This document shows positions 25,265 through 37,996 of a stretch of 64,000 bases of DNA, piece by piece; positions within the stretch are counted from its first letter, which is position 1; the number at the start of each line of letters is the position of its first letter. A program made the position numbers and the translations under genes. The stretch is from the NCBI RefSeq assembly GCF_002802915.1, contig NZ_PEBJ01000003.1, forward strand, positions 62,001 through 126,000, read 5' to 3'. The notes below the pieces were generated by a model. It made no database searches. It was not told the DNA's origin and saw nothing but the letters and a program-made list of their open reading frames with translations. This stretch comes from Bifidobacterium felsineum (GTDB lineage: Bacteria > Actinomycetota > Actinomycetes > Actinomycetales > Bifidobacteriaceae).

Positions 25265-25819
25265 CGTCAATCCCCTTCAACAATAAGAGCATATAAATCG
25301 TATAACTACACTTTAATGTATACGAGCAGGTTAATCCGCATGAAGCTGACATCCCCCATTCCTTGTTTATATCATCGTTTGCAATCAAATAGAACCGACT
25401 AGGAAATGCCACAACAAGATAAGCCAAGTCACCCGTATCAATAGAACAATCACAAACGTCGAAGTAATTGTTTACACTTCGACTTCCTTCGATAAATAAA
25501 TCTTTAACGGTAAGATGACACAGCGTTTGAACCGGATAATGCCACTGGTATTACAAATTATCAAGACACTCAGGCCTAAAATTCCAAACAAAACTAAACG
25601 TTATTTCACTCATAAGTTTTCTAATAGAATAATTTTCATCTTGATAATTACATCAGAAACCCGTCCATCAACAAGAGCTGCGACTCTCCCTTCATCTTCG
25701 TCAGATGGATAAATGCGATTTCTCATTATTCACAGCATGTATCACATTCTCGGAGGTATACACATTGTTGAAAGTGGAATAGAACAGCAATTTAGACTTG
25801 AATCTAAAAAGCTTTGAGA
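25265..25819. other. AT-rich gap, no gene seen
   Basis: About 555 bp of low-GC DNA between the DUF1828 cassette and the TetM-like GTPase gene. No ORF with a ribosome site, no tRNA and no clear inverted repeats. It probably holds the cassette promoter at its left end and the right edge of the accessory island. Confidence 0.5.
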
Positions 25820-28045
25820 CTATTTTCCAATACTCGCGTAGTCGAGGTGTTTGAATTCGGGCACCTTGTACCATTTGACCGGGTAGCCGGCTCCATGGGC
25901 GCAGAAGACCGAATCCGGAGTGTTGTCCAGATCCGATTCCGGGTCATAACCTGCCGCGTGAATCACCTGTTCCTCGTTATGGCATGGCCGGTATCCGCCG
26001 AAGGCGGCGGAGAATCGGCCACGGCCATGCGTGTATTGGCTGACGTCCATCGCGTAATCGCGCATCTCGGAGACCGGAGCGGAACCGGTAATCACCGCGT
26101 ATTCGCCGTCATCGTTCGGGGTATCGAATGTACCGGCCATGCGCTGAATATCGCTCATCGCTCGACCGATCATCTCGCTTGGCACCTCGAGCCTGAACCG
26201 ATACCAAGGCTCCAGAAGCCGGCAATTGCCCGCTTCGCTGGTATCCGGACGTTCATCGACAGGCGTTTGCGGATGGCCAATGACTCCGACGTGCGCTTCC
26301 ATCAATCCTTGACGAATCGCACGATACGTGGCTTGACGGAAATCACCACCCTCCGTATGCTTCAAATGTGCTTTACCGGCCACCAATGTCATCTTGATAT
26401 CGGTCAGCGGCGCTCCAATCAGTACGCCCAGATGTTCACGTTCGGTCAGGTGGGTGAGAATCAGCCGCTGCCAATTACGGTCCAAATCGTTTTCGGACAC
26501 GGCGGAGGCCACGCTCACACCACTGCCCGGTTCTCCAGGTTCCAGCAGAATATGCGCTTCGGCATAATGGCGGAGCGGTTCGAAATGACCGACGCCTTCA
26601 ATTGGCGCGGTAATCGTTTCACGATACAGGATTGAGCCTGCACCAAATGCCACATCCAGTCCAAATCGCTCGGCCAACGTCTGCTGGATGATTTCCAGCT
26701 GCACAGCTCCCATGAGCTGCACATGGATTTCCTGCAGTCGCTCCACCCAGACCACATGCAGCAGCGGGTCTTCGTCTTCAAGCTCGCGCAATGCGGCGAG
26801 CACTTTGTGCAGTGTCACATCATCGAATTTCGGGCGCGCAGCGGATTCCTCATTCGCCGGCGCCTGCGTGTCAGCGGATTGTTGGGCATCCTTGTCGTCG
26901 GAAGCTGTATTACCATCACGCTCCCCTGCCGCTGTTGTGCCGGATTGCTCAGACAGGTCCGCGGCTTCCGCCGGCAGCACCGTGTAGGTAAGCACCGGCT
27001 GCAACGCCGGCGCCTCGGCATCCGGCTCGGCACCCAATCCGGTACCCGGGAACGTATGGGTCAGTCCGGTCACCGCGCACACGTCTCCGGCTGGAATCTC
27101 AGTGACGGTTTCGAATTTGGCGCCGTTATAGATACGCACCTGATCGATTTTCTCCTGCCAACGCCCGGCGTCACGATCGGCATCCGGCTCTGCCACAGCA
27201 CCGGCGGCATTGCCTTCCACCATTTCCTTGGGCTTGAGCACGCCACCGGTCACACGTAGCCAGGTCATGCGATTGTGCTGATTGTCATGCGCGATCTTGA
27301 AAACCTTCGCACCGAATTCCTCGGGCCAGTCATGCTCACAGGCGAACAATTCCATACCATCAAGGAATTCATCCACGCCTTCAAGCTTTAATGCCGAACC
27401 GAAATAGACGGGGAACAGATGACGGTCGGCAATCATCTGAGTCACCCGCCCAACCGTCAGTTCGCCGCAATCCAAATACTCGTTCATCGCCTGCTCATCA
27501 AGAGTGGCGATATCCTCGGCATCACTGCCAAAATCCATACTGTTTGCAGTATCAACGCCGGTAACATCACCCATTTGCGGCAAGGGGTACACCGCATCAC
27601 TCAGGCGTTTGCGCAACTGGGCGAGCACCGCGTCCCTATTGAATCCTGCGGCGTCGCATTTGTTGACGAAGATGAACGTCGGCACATGGTAACGTGCCAG
27701 CAAACGCCATAGCGTTTCCGTATGGCCTTGCACACCGTCAATACCGGATACGACCAGAATCGCGTAATCCAGCACGTTCAATACGCGTTCGGTTTCCGCG
27801 GCGAAATCCACATGGCCCGGCGTATCCAGCAACGTGAGTTTCAAGTCGCCATGCTCCACTAATGCCTGATGCGCGAAAATGGTGATGCCACGCGCCTTTT
27901 CCAACGCATTCGTATCCAGGAACGCATCGCCATGATCCACACGACCGAGTTTGCGGATTTCGCCGGATCGATACAGCAACGCCTCGGATAGCATGGTTTT
28001 CCCGGCATCCACATGCGCCACAATGCCCGCTACGATCCGCTTCAT
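25820..28045 (-). CDS. TetM/EF-G-like translational GTPase
   Basis: A 741-residue GTPase related to EF-G and tetracycline ribosomal-protection proteins. G-motifs: AHVDAGKT (residues about 10-17), RGITI (switch I), DTPGH (near 75) and NKCD (near 130). Domains II-V follow, with RETITAPIEGVGHFEPLRHYAEAHI in domain IV. It differs from proven Tet proteins by a charged low-complexity insert of about 45 residues (near 355-400, Ser/Asp/Ala/Gln-rich) and a long C-terminus (DNTPDSVFCAHGAGYPVKWYKV). It may protect ribosomes or rescue stalled ones; resistance should not be assumed. Confidence 0.82.
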   Translation of the reverse strand: MKRIVAGIVAHVDAGKTMLSEALLYRSGEIRKLGRVDHGDAFLDTNALEKARGITIFAHQALVEHGDLKLTLLDTPGHVDFAAETERVLNVLDYAILVVSGIDGVQGHTETLWRLLARYHVPTFIFVNKCDAAGFNRDAVLAQLRKRLSDAVYPLPQMGDVTGVDTANSMDFGSDAEDIATLDEQAMNEYLDCGELTVGRVTQMIADRHLFPVYFGSALKLEGVDEFLDGMELFACEHDWPEEFGAKVFKIAHDNQHNRMTWLRVTGGVLKPKEMVEGNAAGAVAEPDADRDAGRWQEKIDQVRIYNGAKFETVTEIPAGDVCAVTGLTHTFPGTGLGAEPDAEAPALQPVLTYTVLPAEAADLSEQSGTTAAGERDGNTASDDKDAQQSADTQAPANEESAARPKFDDVTLHKVLAALRELEDEDPLLHVVWVERLQEIHVQLMGAVQLEIIQQTLAERFGLDVAFGAGSILYRETITAPIEGVGHFEPLRHYAEAHILLEPGEPGSGVSVASAVSENDLDRNWQRLILTHLTEREHLGVLIGAPLTDIKMTLVAGKAHLKHTEGGDFRQATYRAIRQGLMEAHVGVIGHPQTPVDERPDTSEAGNCRLLEPWYRFRLEVPSEMIGRAMSDIQRMAGTFDTPNDDGEYAVITGSAPVSEMRDYAMDVSQYTHGRGRFSAAFGGYRPCHNEEQVIHAAGYDPESDLDNTPDSVFCAHGAGYPVKWYKVPEFKHLDYASIGK

Positions 28046-28286
28046 ACTCCCCTGCTTTCCGCCACACGAGTTTTCGCCGCTCCAATCTCACCAATATATA
28101 CGATTGCATCGCTTGTGAGCGCAAGCCGACCCCGAACACTTTTCCATGAATCCGCGAGATTATCGCGTCAAATCGCTTGCCATTATCCACTGGAATTTGT
28201 TGACGGTGATAGGCTTTGTGTACACGTTCACCTTTGGGGAGTCCAACGTTGGGCTAAGGCGAATGGCGAGAGAAAGGACTCACAGC

Positions 28287-29591
28287 ATGAGCGACGAACA
28301 CACCAACGGCAACGAGGTTCAAGGTAACGGGCAAATACCATTCGATCAGCCATCCACCCCGGCACCTGATACTCAGCCAGCCAGTGAACCGGCGCAATCG
28401 TTTGCTCCAAATCAGCAGTTCACCACACAACTACTGCCGAATCAACCCCAGCAACACCAGTTGCAGCCTTGGCAACAACCTGTTCAGGGGCAGCCACAAC
28501 CTTGGCAACAGGCACCGGCACCCTGGCAGCAGCCCATGCCGAGCCAGACGGGTCAGCCCAGCCAGCCTCATTATTACCCGCAGCCGCCTGTCCAAGGACA
28601 GCCCGGGCAGCCCGCTCCCTGGCAGCAGCCAGTCCCCGGACAAAATATCCCAGCATGGCAGCAACCCATGCCTGCTCGTCCCGGCGCTCCCGGTGCACCG
28701 GTACCTCCAGGTCAGCCGACGCCTGGTTATCCTCAGCAGTCTGGCATGCCGACACCCAAAAAGAAACTGTCGCAAAAGGCAATCATCGGCATCATCGTCG
28801 GAGCCATTGCCGCCATTGTTGCCGTTATTCTTATCGTGGTGTTTGTAGTAAAACCGGGTTCGCTGACTCAGAACGACTACATTGATGCGCATAAGCAGAC
28901 CACTGAGATGTACACAAAGTACGGCAAGGTTTCCACCAGTCTGGTGAACGCCATGTCGACGACGTACAGCTCGACCTCCAAGTTCACCAAGGATGACGCC
29001 GATAAAATCAAAACTAAGGTAAAAGCGTTCGATGATGCCAACGCTCAGTTCGTTCAAATGAAGGCCTATCAGAAGGATGAAGACATCAAGCAGGCGTTCG
29101 ACAAGTATCAGACCAAGGCGAAGAAGTTCTCCACTTGGGCGAACAATCTTGCCGATACCGCCGTGCCAATGAGCGAAGCCACCAGAGCTTGCAATCAGGC
29201 GCCTTCCTCATCCCTGTATGACAGCGATTTCTACAGCACATACGATACGTTCATCTCCGACTGCACCGCCGCTTTGGATAAGCTCACGGATTCCAAGGTG
29301 AACGGCATTCCGGAATATGCCAAGTCGCTCAAGGATTACCTGACTTCGGTCAGCGACATTCTCAAGCAAATGCAGGCATTGGGCAATCCGGACACCATCG
29401 AATACGGTACTGGTGCATACGATCAGATGTCCGATCTCATCAACAAGTTCTATGAGGTGCAGTTCCCATATGATGCTTCGACCAAGCTCAGCGATGAGTT
29501 CAGGGATGCCGAAGACAATGCGGACCCATCCAAGGAACTGAATGATCTGACTGATAAGCTGCAGGATATCATCACCGAGCAGGTGAAGTAA
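28287..29591 (+). CDS. Single-pass membrane protein with P/Q/W-rich cytoplasmic tail
   Basis: A 434-residue protein in three parts. Residues 1-155 are Pro/Gln-rich with repeated PWQQP/AWQQP units. A KKK-flanked membrane helix follows (about 163-187, IIGIIVGAIAAIVAVILIVVFVV). The remaining 245 residues would be outside and are helical with Lys/Asp/Tyr-rich character. The design recalls actinobacterial proline-rich anchored proteins, whose tails may contact kinases or division proteins, but I do not recognise the outer domain. The ATG at 28287 follows GAGAGAAAGG; the ORF extends upstream without support. Confidence 0.75.
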   Translation: MSDEHTNGNEVQGNGQIPFDQPSTPAPDTQPASEPAQSFAPNQQFTTQLLPNQPQQHQLQPWQQPVQGQPQPWQQAPAPWQQPMPSQTGQPSQPHYYPQPPVQGQPGQPAPWQQPVPGQNIPAWQQPMPARPGAPGAPVPPGQPTPGYPQQSGMPTPKKKLSQKAIIGIIVGAIAAIVAVILIVVFVVKPGSLTQNDYIDAHKQTTEMYTKYGKVSTSLVNAMSTTYSSTSKFTKDDADKIKTKVKAFDDANAQFVQMKAYQKDEDIKQAFDKYQTKAKKFSTWANNLADTAVPMSEATRACNQAPSSSLYDSDFYSTYDTFISDCTAALDKLTDSKVNGIPEYAKSLKDYLTSVSDILKQMQALGNPDTIEYGTGAYDQMSDLINKFYEVQFPYDASTKLSDEFRDAEDNADPSKELNDLTDKLQDIITEQVK

Positions 29592-29622
29592 TCTCCAGCA
29601 ATCCCAGTCATGTTCTTCCCCT

Positions 29623-29682
29623 GACCCCGTTGGAGTGTGCTCAGCTGACTCATCAGCACGGCATAGCCACACCAGCGGGGTC
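29623..29682 (+). terminator. Probable hairpin terminator of the P/Q-rich protein gene
   Basis: GACCCCG (29623-29629) pairs with CGGGGTC (29676-29682), with GTGTG/CACAC extending the stem inside. The following U-tract is short (TCTTACT). Confidence 0.45.
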
Positions 29683-29761
29683 TTACTATGTCGATTCCGT
29701 TACAATATCCATGCGAGTATGCAGAACAATGCTGATTGTTAAAGCACTATGAGGAGCAATC

Positions 29762-30466
29762 GTGACTAATTCCGGTATCACCGTCTTCGGAAGACCCACT
29801 GAAGCGCAAACAGCGTATGGGGCGCTATCCGAACCGGATGCGTTGGGCTTTCCTCGAGACTATGTGACGCTGGATTTGGAGACCACAGGCTTCTACCCGA
29901 ATCGCTGTGCGATCACGGAAATCGGCGCCGTTCGCGTACGCGATGGGCGGATCGTCGACCAGTTTCAGGAATTAGTCAATCCGCTGCGTCCGATTCCACG
30001 GCAAATCACCGCATTGACTGGAATCAGTGATGCTATGGTGGCGGATTTGGACCCCATTGATGATGTGCTCCCCCGCTTCATTGCTTGGCTCGCTGATTCG
30101 CAATCAGAATCCATTGCCGAACCTATTGTCGGCCATAACGTCAGTTTCGATCTGCGCTTCCTCGACTACAACACCCGTCATATCACCGGTATGCCATTTT
30201 CCTGCATGGATTATGACACCATGCAAATCAGTCGAGTATTGTTCCCAGAGTTCAAACATCATCGTCTGGCCGATCTCATTGTGCGTTTCGGTATTGCGAA
30301 CAATGAAGAGCACCGCGCATTAAGCGATGCGATTCAGACGCAGGAATGTCTTGAATGGATGCACCAGTATATGGCGGAGCATTGCGACGCCACAACCATC
30401 GGCTGGCGTCCGGTACCGGCGAAAACCAGTGCCGAAATCATCCATCAGCAACTCTGGCTGCGATAA
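29762..30466 (+). CDS. DnaQ-like DEDDh 3'-5' exonuclease
   Basis: A 234-residue exonuclease of the DNA polymerase III epsilon type. Exo I is VTLDLETTGFYP (residues about 36-47, Asp and Glu), Exo II is GHNVSFDLRFLD (near 125), Exo III epsilon is HRALSDA (near 183). It would remove 3' nucleotides from DNA or RNA in proofreading, repair or turnover. It is a stand-alone protein without helicase or polymerase domains. Starts with GTG at 29762, preceded by GAGGAGC. A GAGGGGC hairpin follows. Confidence 0.88.
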   Translation: MTNSGITVFGRPTEAQTAYGALSEPDALGFPRDYVTLDLETTGFYPNRCAITEIGAVRVRDGRIVDQFQELVNPLRPIPRQITALTGISDAMVADLDPIDDVLPRFIAWLADSQSESIAEPIVGHNVSFDLRFLDYNTRHITGMPFSCMDYDTMQISRVLFPEFKHHRLADLIVRFGIANNEEHRALSDAIQTQECLEWMHQYMAEHCDATTIGWRPVPAKTSAEIIHQQLWLR

Positions 30467-30479
30467 TCCGGCAATATCG

Positions 30480-30509
30480 ATGAAGCCCCTCGATGATGAG
30501 GGGCTTCAT
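30480..30509. terminator. Hairpin between convergent genes
   Basis: ATGAAGCCCCTC pairs perfectly with GAGGGGCTTCAT (12 bp, 6-base loop) between the exonuclease gene and the convergent gene at 30558. No good U-tract on either strand. Confidence 0.65.
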
Positions 30510-30557
30510 GCAAGAGGATTTGCTAAAGAAGAGCTAGAAGGAAAACAACCGTTGCGG

Positions 30558-30881
30558 TCAGCCGCGTTTGGCGACCAACTTTTCGGCATCAGCGGTCAGC
30601 GACTCCATGATGGCGTGCTGTGCATCTTTGACATAATCAAAACCGCCGGCATTCGCGAAGGCCTTCTTGACCTGCGGATCATAGGAGGCGGCTTTGGTGA
30701 CATGCGCGATGGCTACCAGCACGTTCGGCCACTGTGAGTCGGGCGCATCGTTGCCGAGTTCGGAGTAGAAACGAATGGTTTCCACATCATTGGGGTTGGC
30801 ACCATTGCCTGGAGCGGACTTCAGAGCTTCAACGATGCCAGCCAGATATTGCTTCATTGGATATTTGGTTGGAATGCTCAT
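30558..30881 (-). CDS. Hypothetical small protein
   Basis: A 107-residue soluble, mostly helical protein that I do not recognise. It has no signal peptide, cysteine or catalytic motif; composition is even (YLAGIVEALKSAPGNGANPNDVETIRFYSELGNDAP). The GC and codon style match the core genome. The start at 30881 has only TGAGG close by; the ATG at 30857 is an alternative. It lies 85 bases downstream of gmk on the same strand, so it may be read through from that operon. Confidence 0.65.
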   Translation of the reverse strand: MSIPTKYPMKQYLAGIVEALKSAPGNGANPNDVETIRFYSELGNDAPDSQWPNVLVAIAHVTKAASYDPQVKKAFANAGGFDYVKDAQHAIMESLTADAEKLVAKRG

Positions 30882-30966
30882 ACCTCATACGGTAGGAGCA
30901 TTCCACCGATTTGTTAAGCGAGAACCGCCGGCATTTGCGTAGTTGTTCCTGGCTTTATGCGAACGT

Positions 30967-31557
30967 CTACAGACCGTATTCCTTGGCGATGATATGCCAC
31001 AGATCTTCAGCAGCCTGATCGACAGTATTGTTGACGATGGTCACATCGAATTCGTTTTCCGCGGCCAGTTCGATTTTGGCGGTTTCCAAGCGGCGAGCCT
31101 GCTGCTCCGGAGTTTCGGTACCGCGCCCGATAAGGCGACGCTTCAATTCCTCGAAGCTCGGCGGTGCGATGAACACATACACCACTTCGAGTCCTAGTTC
31201 GGAGGCACGTTGCTTGACACGACGGGCACCCTGCAGATCGATTTCGAGAATCGTCGGCACACCTTGGGCCAGATGCTCCTCCACTGGCTTCAACAGAGTG
31301 CCGTAATGGGCCATGCCGTGCACCACGGCGGTCTCCAGGAATTCGCCGGCTTTCTCTTTGGCCAGGAATTCATCTTCAGTGAGGAACCAGTAATTGACGC
31401 CATTGACCTCGCCTGGGCGCGGCTGACGGGTGGTAGCAGATACGGAAACCCATACTTCCGGGTGATCAGCGCGAAGCTTTGCCTCCACGGTTCCCTTGCC
31501 TACAGCGGTCGGGCCGGTCAGTACAATCAAACGGCCCGCAGGTGTATGTTCGCTCAT
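30967..31557 (-). CDS. gmk: Guanylate kinase
   Basis: A 196-residue nucleotide kinase that makes GDP from GMP and ATP. The P-loop is LTGPTAVGKGT (residues about 13-23), GMP-binding residues lie in SVSATTRQPRPGEVNGVNYWFL (near 40-60), and IDLQGARRVK (near 103) is the family Walker B region. Length is typical. The start at 31557 follows GAGGAAC. Separated from the upstream PyrF-like gene by a hairpin terminator, so it may also have its own promoter. Confidence 0.96.
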   Translation of the reverse strand: MSEHTPAGRLIVLTGPTAVGKGTVEAKLRADHPEVWVSVSATTRQPRPGEVNGVNYWFLTEDEFLAKEKAGEFLETAVVHGMAHYGTLLKPVEEHLAQGVPTILEIDLQGARRVKQRASELGLEVVYVFIAPPSFEELKRRLIGRGTETPEQQARRLETAKIELAAENEFDVTIVNNTVDQAAEDLWHIIAKEYGL

Positions 31558-31589
31558 AGTTCCTCCTCAATAACAATCTTTAACCAATG

Positions 31590-31624
31590 AAAATATCGGC
31601 ATTCGTATTGCGAAATGCCGATAT
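31590..31624 (-). terminator. Rho-independent terminator after the PyrF-like gene
   Basis: ATATCGGCATT pairs with AATGCCGATAT (11 bp, 10-base loop), followed on the minus strand by TTTTC. It ends or attenuates the carAB-pyrF transcript before gmk. Confidence 0.8.
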
Positions 31625-31702
31625 CATATACGCTTTTTCTATGCTCAGCGGAGCAAGTCAGGCTACTCCCGGAATCCTTATGGCGAAGGCTGCGTAAAGG
31701 CC

Positions 31703-32622
31703 TTACTTGGTCTGCTCGCCTTCAGCAGTGGCTTCCATCAGCGCCTGACGCACATCGAGGGCGATGGATTCGGTGGCCTGGCTCAGGGCCGCGATATCCG
31801 GACCGTGCGAGGCAATGAAGCGGGAGACAGTGACCAGCACGTTGCCGCGGGTTCCCTTGAACACCGTCTTCAGGTCCTTGGCCTCGGCGCCCTGCCAGCC
31901 GTAGCCGGGAGACAAGATCGGACCAGTGAACTTGGAGGGATCCACGCCGGAATCCTGCATCCACTGGCCGATCGTTGCGCCGATGATCAGACCCACAGAG
32001 CCCATGCCGTCGATGCCGGCATTGTGCTTCTGCGCGGTGGAGGCGATGCCATAGGCCACCGTGCGGCCCTTGTATTCACCGCTCTGACGAATCGACGTCT
32101 GCAAGCTCATGCCCTCAGGATTCGAGGTCAACGATGCGATGAAGACACCGCGACCATTTTCCAATGCTTCGGAAATCAGACCGTTCAATGAACGAGCGCC
32201 ATAGTATGGCAGCAACGTAATGGCATCGGCCAGCATTGGTGCGCCCGGCTTGAAATAGGCATCGGCGATGGCGGAAATAGTAGTGGAAAGACCACCATGC
32301 AGGCAGTCCACGATGGTGATAACACCCATCTGGCGTGCCGCGTAGAGCACACGCTCGAGCGCTTCGAATCCCTTGGATCCGTAACGCTCGAACATGGACG
32401 ACTGGAATTTCACCGCTGCAGCCCTGCCATTGGCGGCCTGCAGCATACGCATGGAGAAGAGTTCGGCACCTTCGGCGTCGACGTTATACCCCCAATCGGT
32501 GAGGAGCTTTCGATGTGGATCAATGCCTACACATAATGGTCCATACTTGGCCATCGAATTGCTCAATCGTAAACCGAAATCGGAACGCTGAGCTTGCTGC
32601 TCCTCGCCGCTAGTGGTAACCA

Positions 32623-32623
<1 letters not shown>
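31703..32623 (-). CDS. pyrF: Orotidine 5'-phosphate decarboxylase family protein (type 2), active-site motif degenerate
   Basis: A 306-residue protein with the overall pattern of type-2 OMP decarboxylases: PLCVGIDPH (Asp35), AAVKFQSSMFERYGS (Lys72), ADAITLLPYYGARSL, FIASLTSNPEG and GPILSPGYGWQG (phosphate site). But the catalytic motif, DAKRGD in active enzymes, is DCLHGG here (residues 106-111): Lys is Leu, Arg is His and the second Asp is Gly. Known chemistry needs that Lys and Asp, so normal activity is unlikely. The ATG overlaps the carB stop by one base, so it is coupled to pyrimidine genes. It may be a regulatory or moonlighting descendant. A second, intact pyrF elsewhere would be expected. 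Confidence 0.85.
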
Positions 32624-36006
<3,383 letters not shown>

Positions 36007-36007
36007 A

Positions 36008-37258
36008 TCACTTACCTTCCTTGATGTTGCTGTTGGCGCGAGCGTCGCGCGGATTGTTCTTCATCAGTTCGCAGAAACGGTCGAACAGGTAGGCCGCATC
36101 GTGCGGGCCTGCTGCGGCCTCCGGGTGGTACTGCACGGAGAATGCAGGGATATCCACGCACTGCAAGCCTTCGACCACGTCATCGTTCAGATCGATGTGG
36201 GAGACAAACACCTTGCCGTACTTACCGTTTTCAAACGGAGCGTCCACAGTCTCGCCAATCGGGGCGTCAACTGCGAAGCCGTGGTTGTGGGCGGTGACCT
36301 CCACCTTGCCGGTGGTCAGATCCTTGACCGGCTGGTTGATGCCGCGATGGCCGAACTTCAGCTTGTAGGTGCCGAAGCCGAGGGAACGGCCCAGCAGCTG
36401 GTTGCCGAAGCAGATGCCGAAGAATGGGTAGCCAGCGTCCAAGACCTTACGCAGCAGTTCGATTTCCGGACCGGCCTGCTCCGGGTCGCCCGGGCCGTTG
36501 GAGAAGAAGACGCCATCCGGGTTCAGGGCTTCGATCTGCTCGAACGTGGTGGTGGATGGCACCACATGCACGCGGCAGCCACGCTCGGCCATACGATGCG
36601 GGGTCATACCCTTGATGCCGAGGTCCACGGCGGCCACGGTGTACAGCGGCTCCTTGCCTTCGTATTCGCCGCACGGTTCGATGGTGTACATCTCCTTGGT
36701 GGAGACTTCGTCGTACAGGCTCAGTCCCTGCATCTGTGGGGTGTTCTTCACATCTTCCAGCATGCTGTCGATGTCACGCAGCTTGCCGTTTTCCGGGTTG
36801 AGCAGAGCGTCGCCGGAGAAGATGCCGGCACGCATCACGCCTGCGGAGCGCAGATGACGCACGAGCTTACGGGTGTCGATGTGGCTCAGGGAGACGATGC
36901 CGTTCTTCTTCAAGTCATCGTCCAGGCTGCCTTCGGCGCGCCAGTTGCTCACGTTCGGAGAAGGGTCGCGCACCACATAGCCGGCGACCCAGATGCGGGA
37001 GGATTCAGGGTCTTCGCTGTTCACACCGGTATCGCCGATGTGCGGGAAGGTCTGCACTACGATCTGGCGATCGTAGCTCGGATCGGTGAGCGTCTCCTGG
37101 TATCCGGTCATACCGGTGGCGAAGACGATCTCACCGGTCGTCTTGCCCAGGGCGCCATATGGCTCTCCCACATACACCTGTCCGTCTTCCAAAACGAGGA
37201 CTGCATCGTCCTTGTCATACATCGGAATAGCGATGGTTCCGGACTCGTTCTGGCTCAC
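36008..37258 (-). CDS. carA: Carbamoyl-phosphate synthase small (glutaminase) subunit
   Basis: A 416-residue glutamine amidotransferase that feeds ammonia to CarB. The N-terminal domain opens with [16 protein letters not shown] and [21 protein letters not shown]. The class I glutaminase triad is Cys in [16 protein letters not shown] (near residue 280) and His/Glu in [11 protein letters not shown] (near 365). I choose GTG at 37258, five bases after AAGGGGG. The 160 bp upstream, after the nusB terminator, must hold the operon promoter; I see two small GC hairpins there but no PyrR-type site I can name. Confidence 0.96.
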   Translation of the reverse strand: MSQNESGTIAIPMYDKDDAVLVLEDGQVYVGEPYGALGKTTGEIVFATGMTGYQETLTDPSYDRQIVVQTFPHIGDTGVNSEDPESSRIWVAGYVVRDPSPNVSNWRAEGSLDDDLKKNGIVSLSHIDTRKLVRHLRSAGVMRAGIFSGDALLNPENGKLRDIDSMLEDVKNTPQMQGLSLYDEVSTKEMYTIEPCGEYEGKEPLYTVAAVDLGIKGMTPHRMAERGCRVHVVPSTTTFEQIEALNPDGVFFSNGPGDPEQAGPEIELLRKVLDAGYPFFGICFGNQLLGRSLGFGTYKLKFGHRGINQPVKDLTTGKVEVTAHNHGFAVDAPIGETVDAPFENGKYGKVFVSHIDLNDDVVEGLQCVDIPAFSVQYHPEAAAGPHDAAYLFDRFCELMKNNPRDARANSNIKEGK

Positions 37259-37420
37259 CAAAACCCCCTTATGCTGTTTCGGGTATTCGTACCAAGGTTA
37301 ACGGCCAGCTAAGACTCACACGCCGCCTGATGCGAATGCGACTTGAGAATCACCCCGCTGGCAGGGGCAGCCGGTACCACACCGGCTTGGATAACAACGG
37401 TCAATTGCCCGTCTACCCAT

Positions 37421-37450
37421 GAAAAAGCCTCCCCACAATGGGGAGGCTTC
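37421..37450 (-). terminator. Rho-independent terminator of the efp-nusB operon
   Basis: On the minus strand AAGCCTCCCC pairs with GGGGAGGCTT around a 5-base loop, followed by TTTC. It separates nusB from carA. Confidence 0.92.
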
Positions 37451-37459
37451 AATCAATGA

Positions 37460-37963
37460 CTATTCTTCCGTCGGCTGATCGTCAGCGGACGGAACTGCGG
37501 AATCAGCGGCATCGGCGGAATCGCCATCGCCAGGATTCTGTGCTGTGGTATCAGCCGGCTCAGCATCCTTTGCATTGCAAATCGCGGAGAGCAGGCCGTG
37601 AATGAATGCCGGGGCATCGTCATCACACAAGGTCTTGGCCAATGCCAAAGCCTCATCGATGGCTACCTTATCCGGCACTTCTTCATTGAACAGAATCTCC
37701 CACGTGGCGATACGCAGAATATTGCGATCGACCACGCCCATGCGCCTGACCTTCCAGCCCGTGGAGTAATCGTCCAGCGTGCGATCGATCTGGCGACGAT
37801 GTTCTGCCACACCACGAACGATTTCGATGGCGTAGTCAGGAAGCGGGGTCTGAGCGCCCGGGTGAGCGATGCGCTCATCGAGCAGAGACAGGATATCCTG
37901 GCTCTTTTCATCTGCCTCATACAGGGTGTTCAGAGCCCTCTTACGCGCGGTAGAACGTGCCAT
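37460..37963 (-). CDS. nusB: Transcription antitermination factor NusB
   Basis: A 167-residue NusB: RNA-binding start ARSTARKRALNTLYEADEK, then the helical core with DRTLDDYSTGWKVRRMGVVDRNILRIATWEILF (about residues 60-92) and PDKVAIDEALALAKTLCDDDAPAFIHGLLSAI. NusB works with NusE/S10 on boxA RNA in rRNA operons. The last 35 residues are an acidic Ala/Asp/Pro-rich tail (DADSA-like) absent from E. coli NusB but common in actinobacteria. It follows efp at 33 bases in the same direction. Confidence 0.96.
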   Translation of the reverse strand: MARSTARKRALNTLYEADEKSQDILSLLDERIAHPGAQTPLPDYAIEIVRGVAEHRRQIDRTLDDYSTGWKVRRMGVVDRNILRIATWEILFNEEVPDKVAIDEALALAKTLCDDDAPAFIHGLLSAICNAKDAEPADTTAQNPGDGDSADAADSAVPSADDQPTEE

Positions 37964-37996
37964 ACTGCTGCTAATCCTCCAGTGCTGCGGAAAGAA

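Noticed and set aside
25265-25819. Possible tRNA or attachment site at the right edge of the AT-rich island
   Set aside because: No cloverleaf, no T-loop GGTTCRANNCC motif and no direct repeat matching the left edge was visible.
25820-28045. Tetracycline resistance gene
   Set aside because: Family relation to TetM is real, but the insert and C-terminus differ and the gene has core-like GC. Sequence alone does not support a resistance call.
28460-28750. Repetitive CAGCC/GGCAACA-rich stretch that could suggest a CRISPR or satellite
   Set aside because: The repeats are in-frame codons for Pro, Gln and Trp in the membrane protein; spacing is irregular and there are no spacers.
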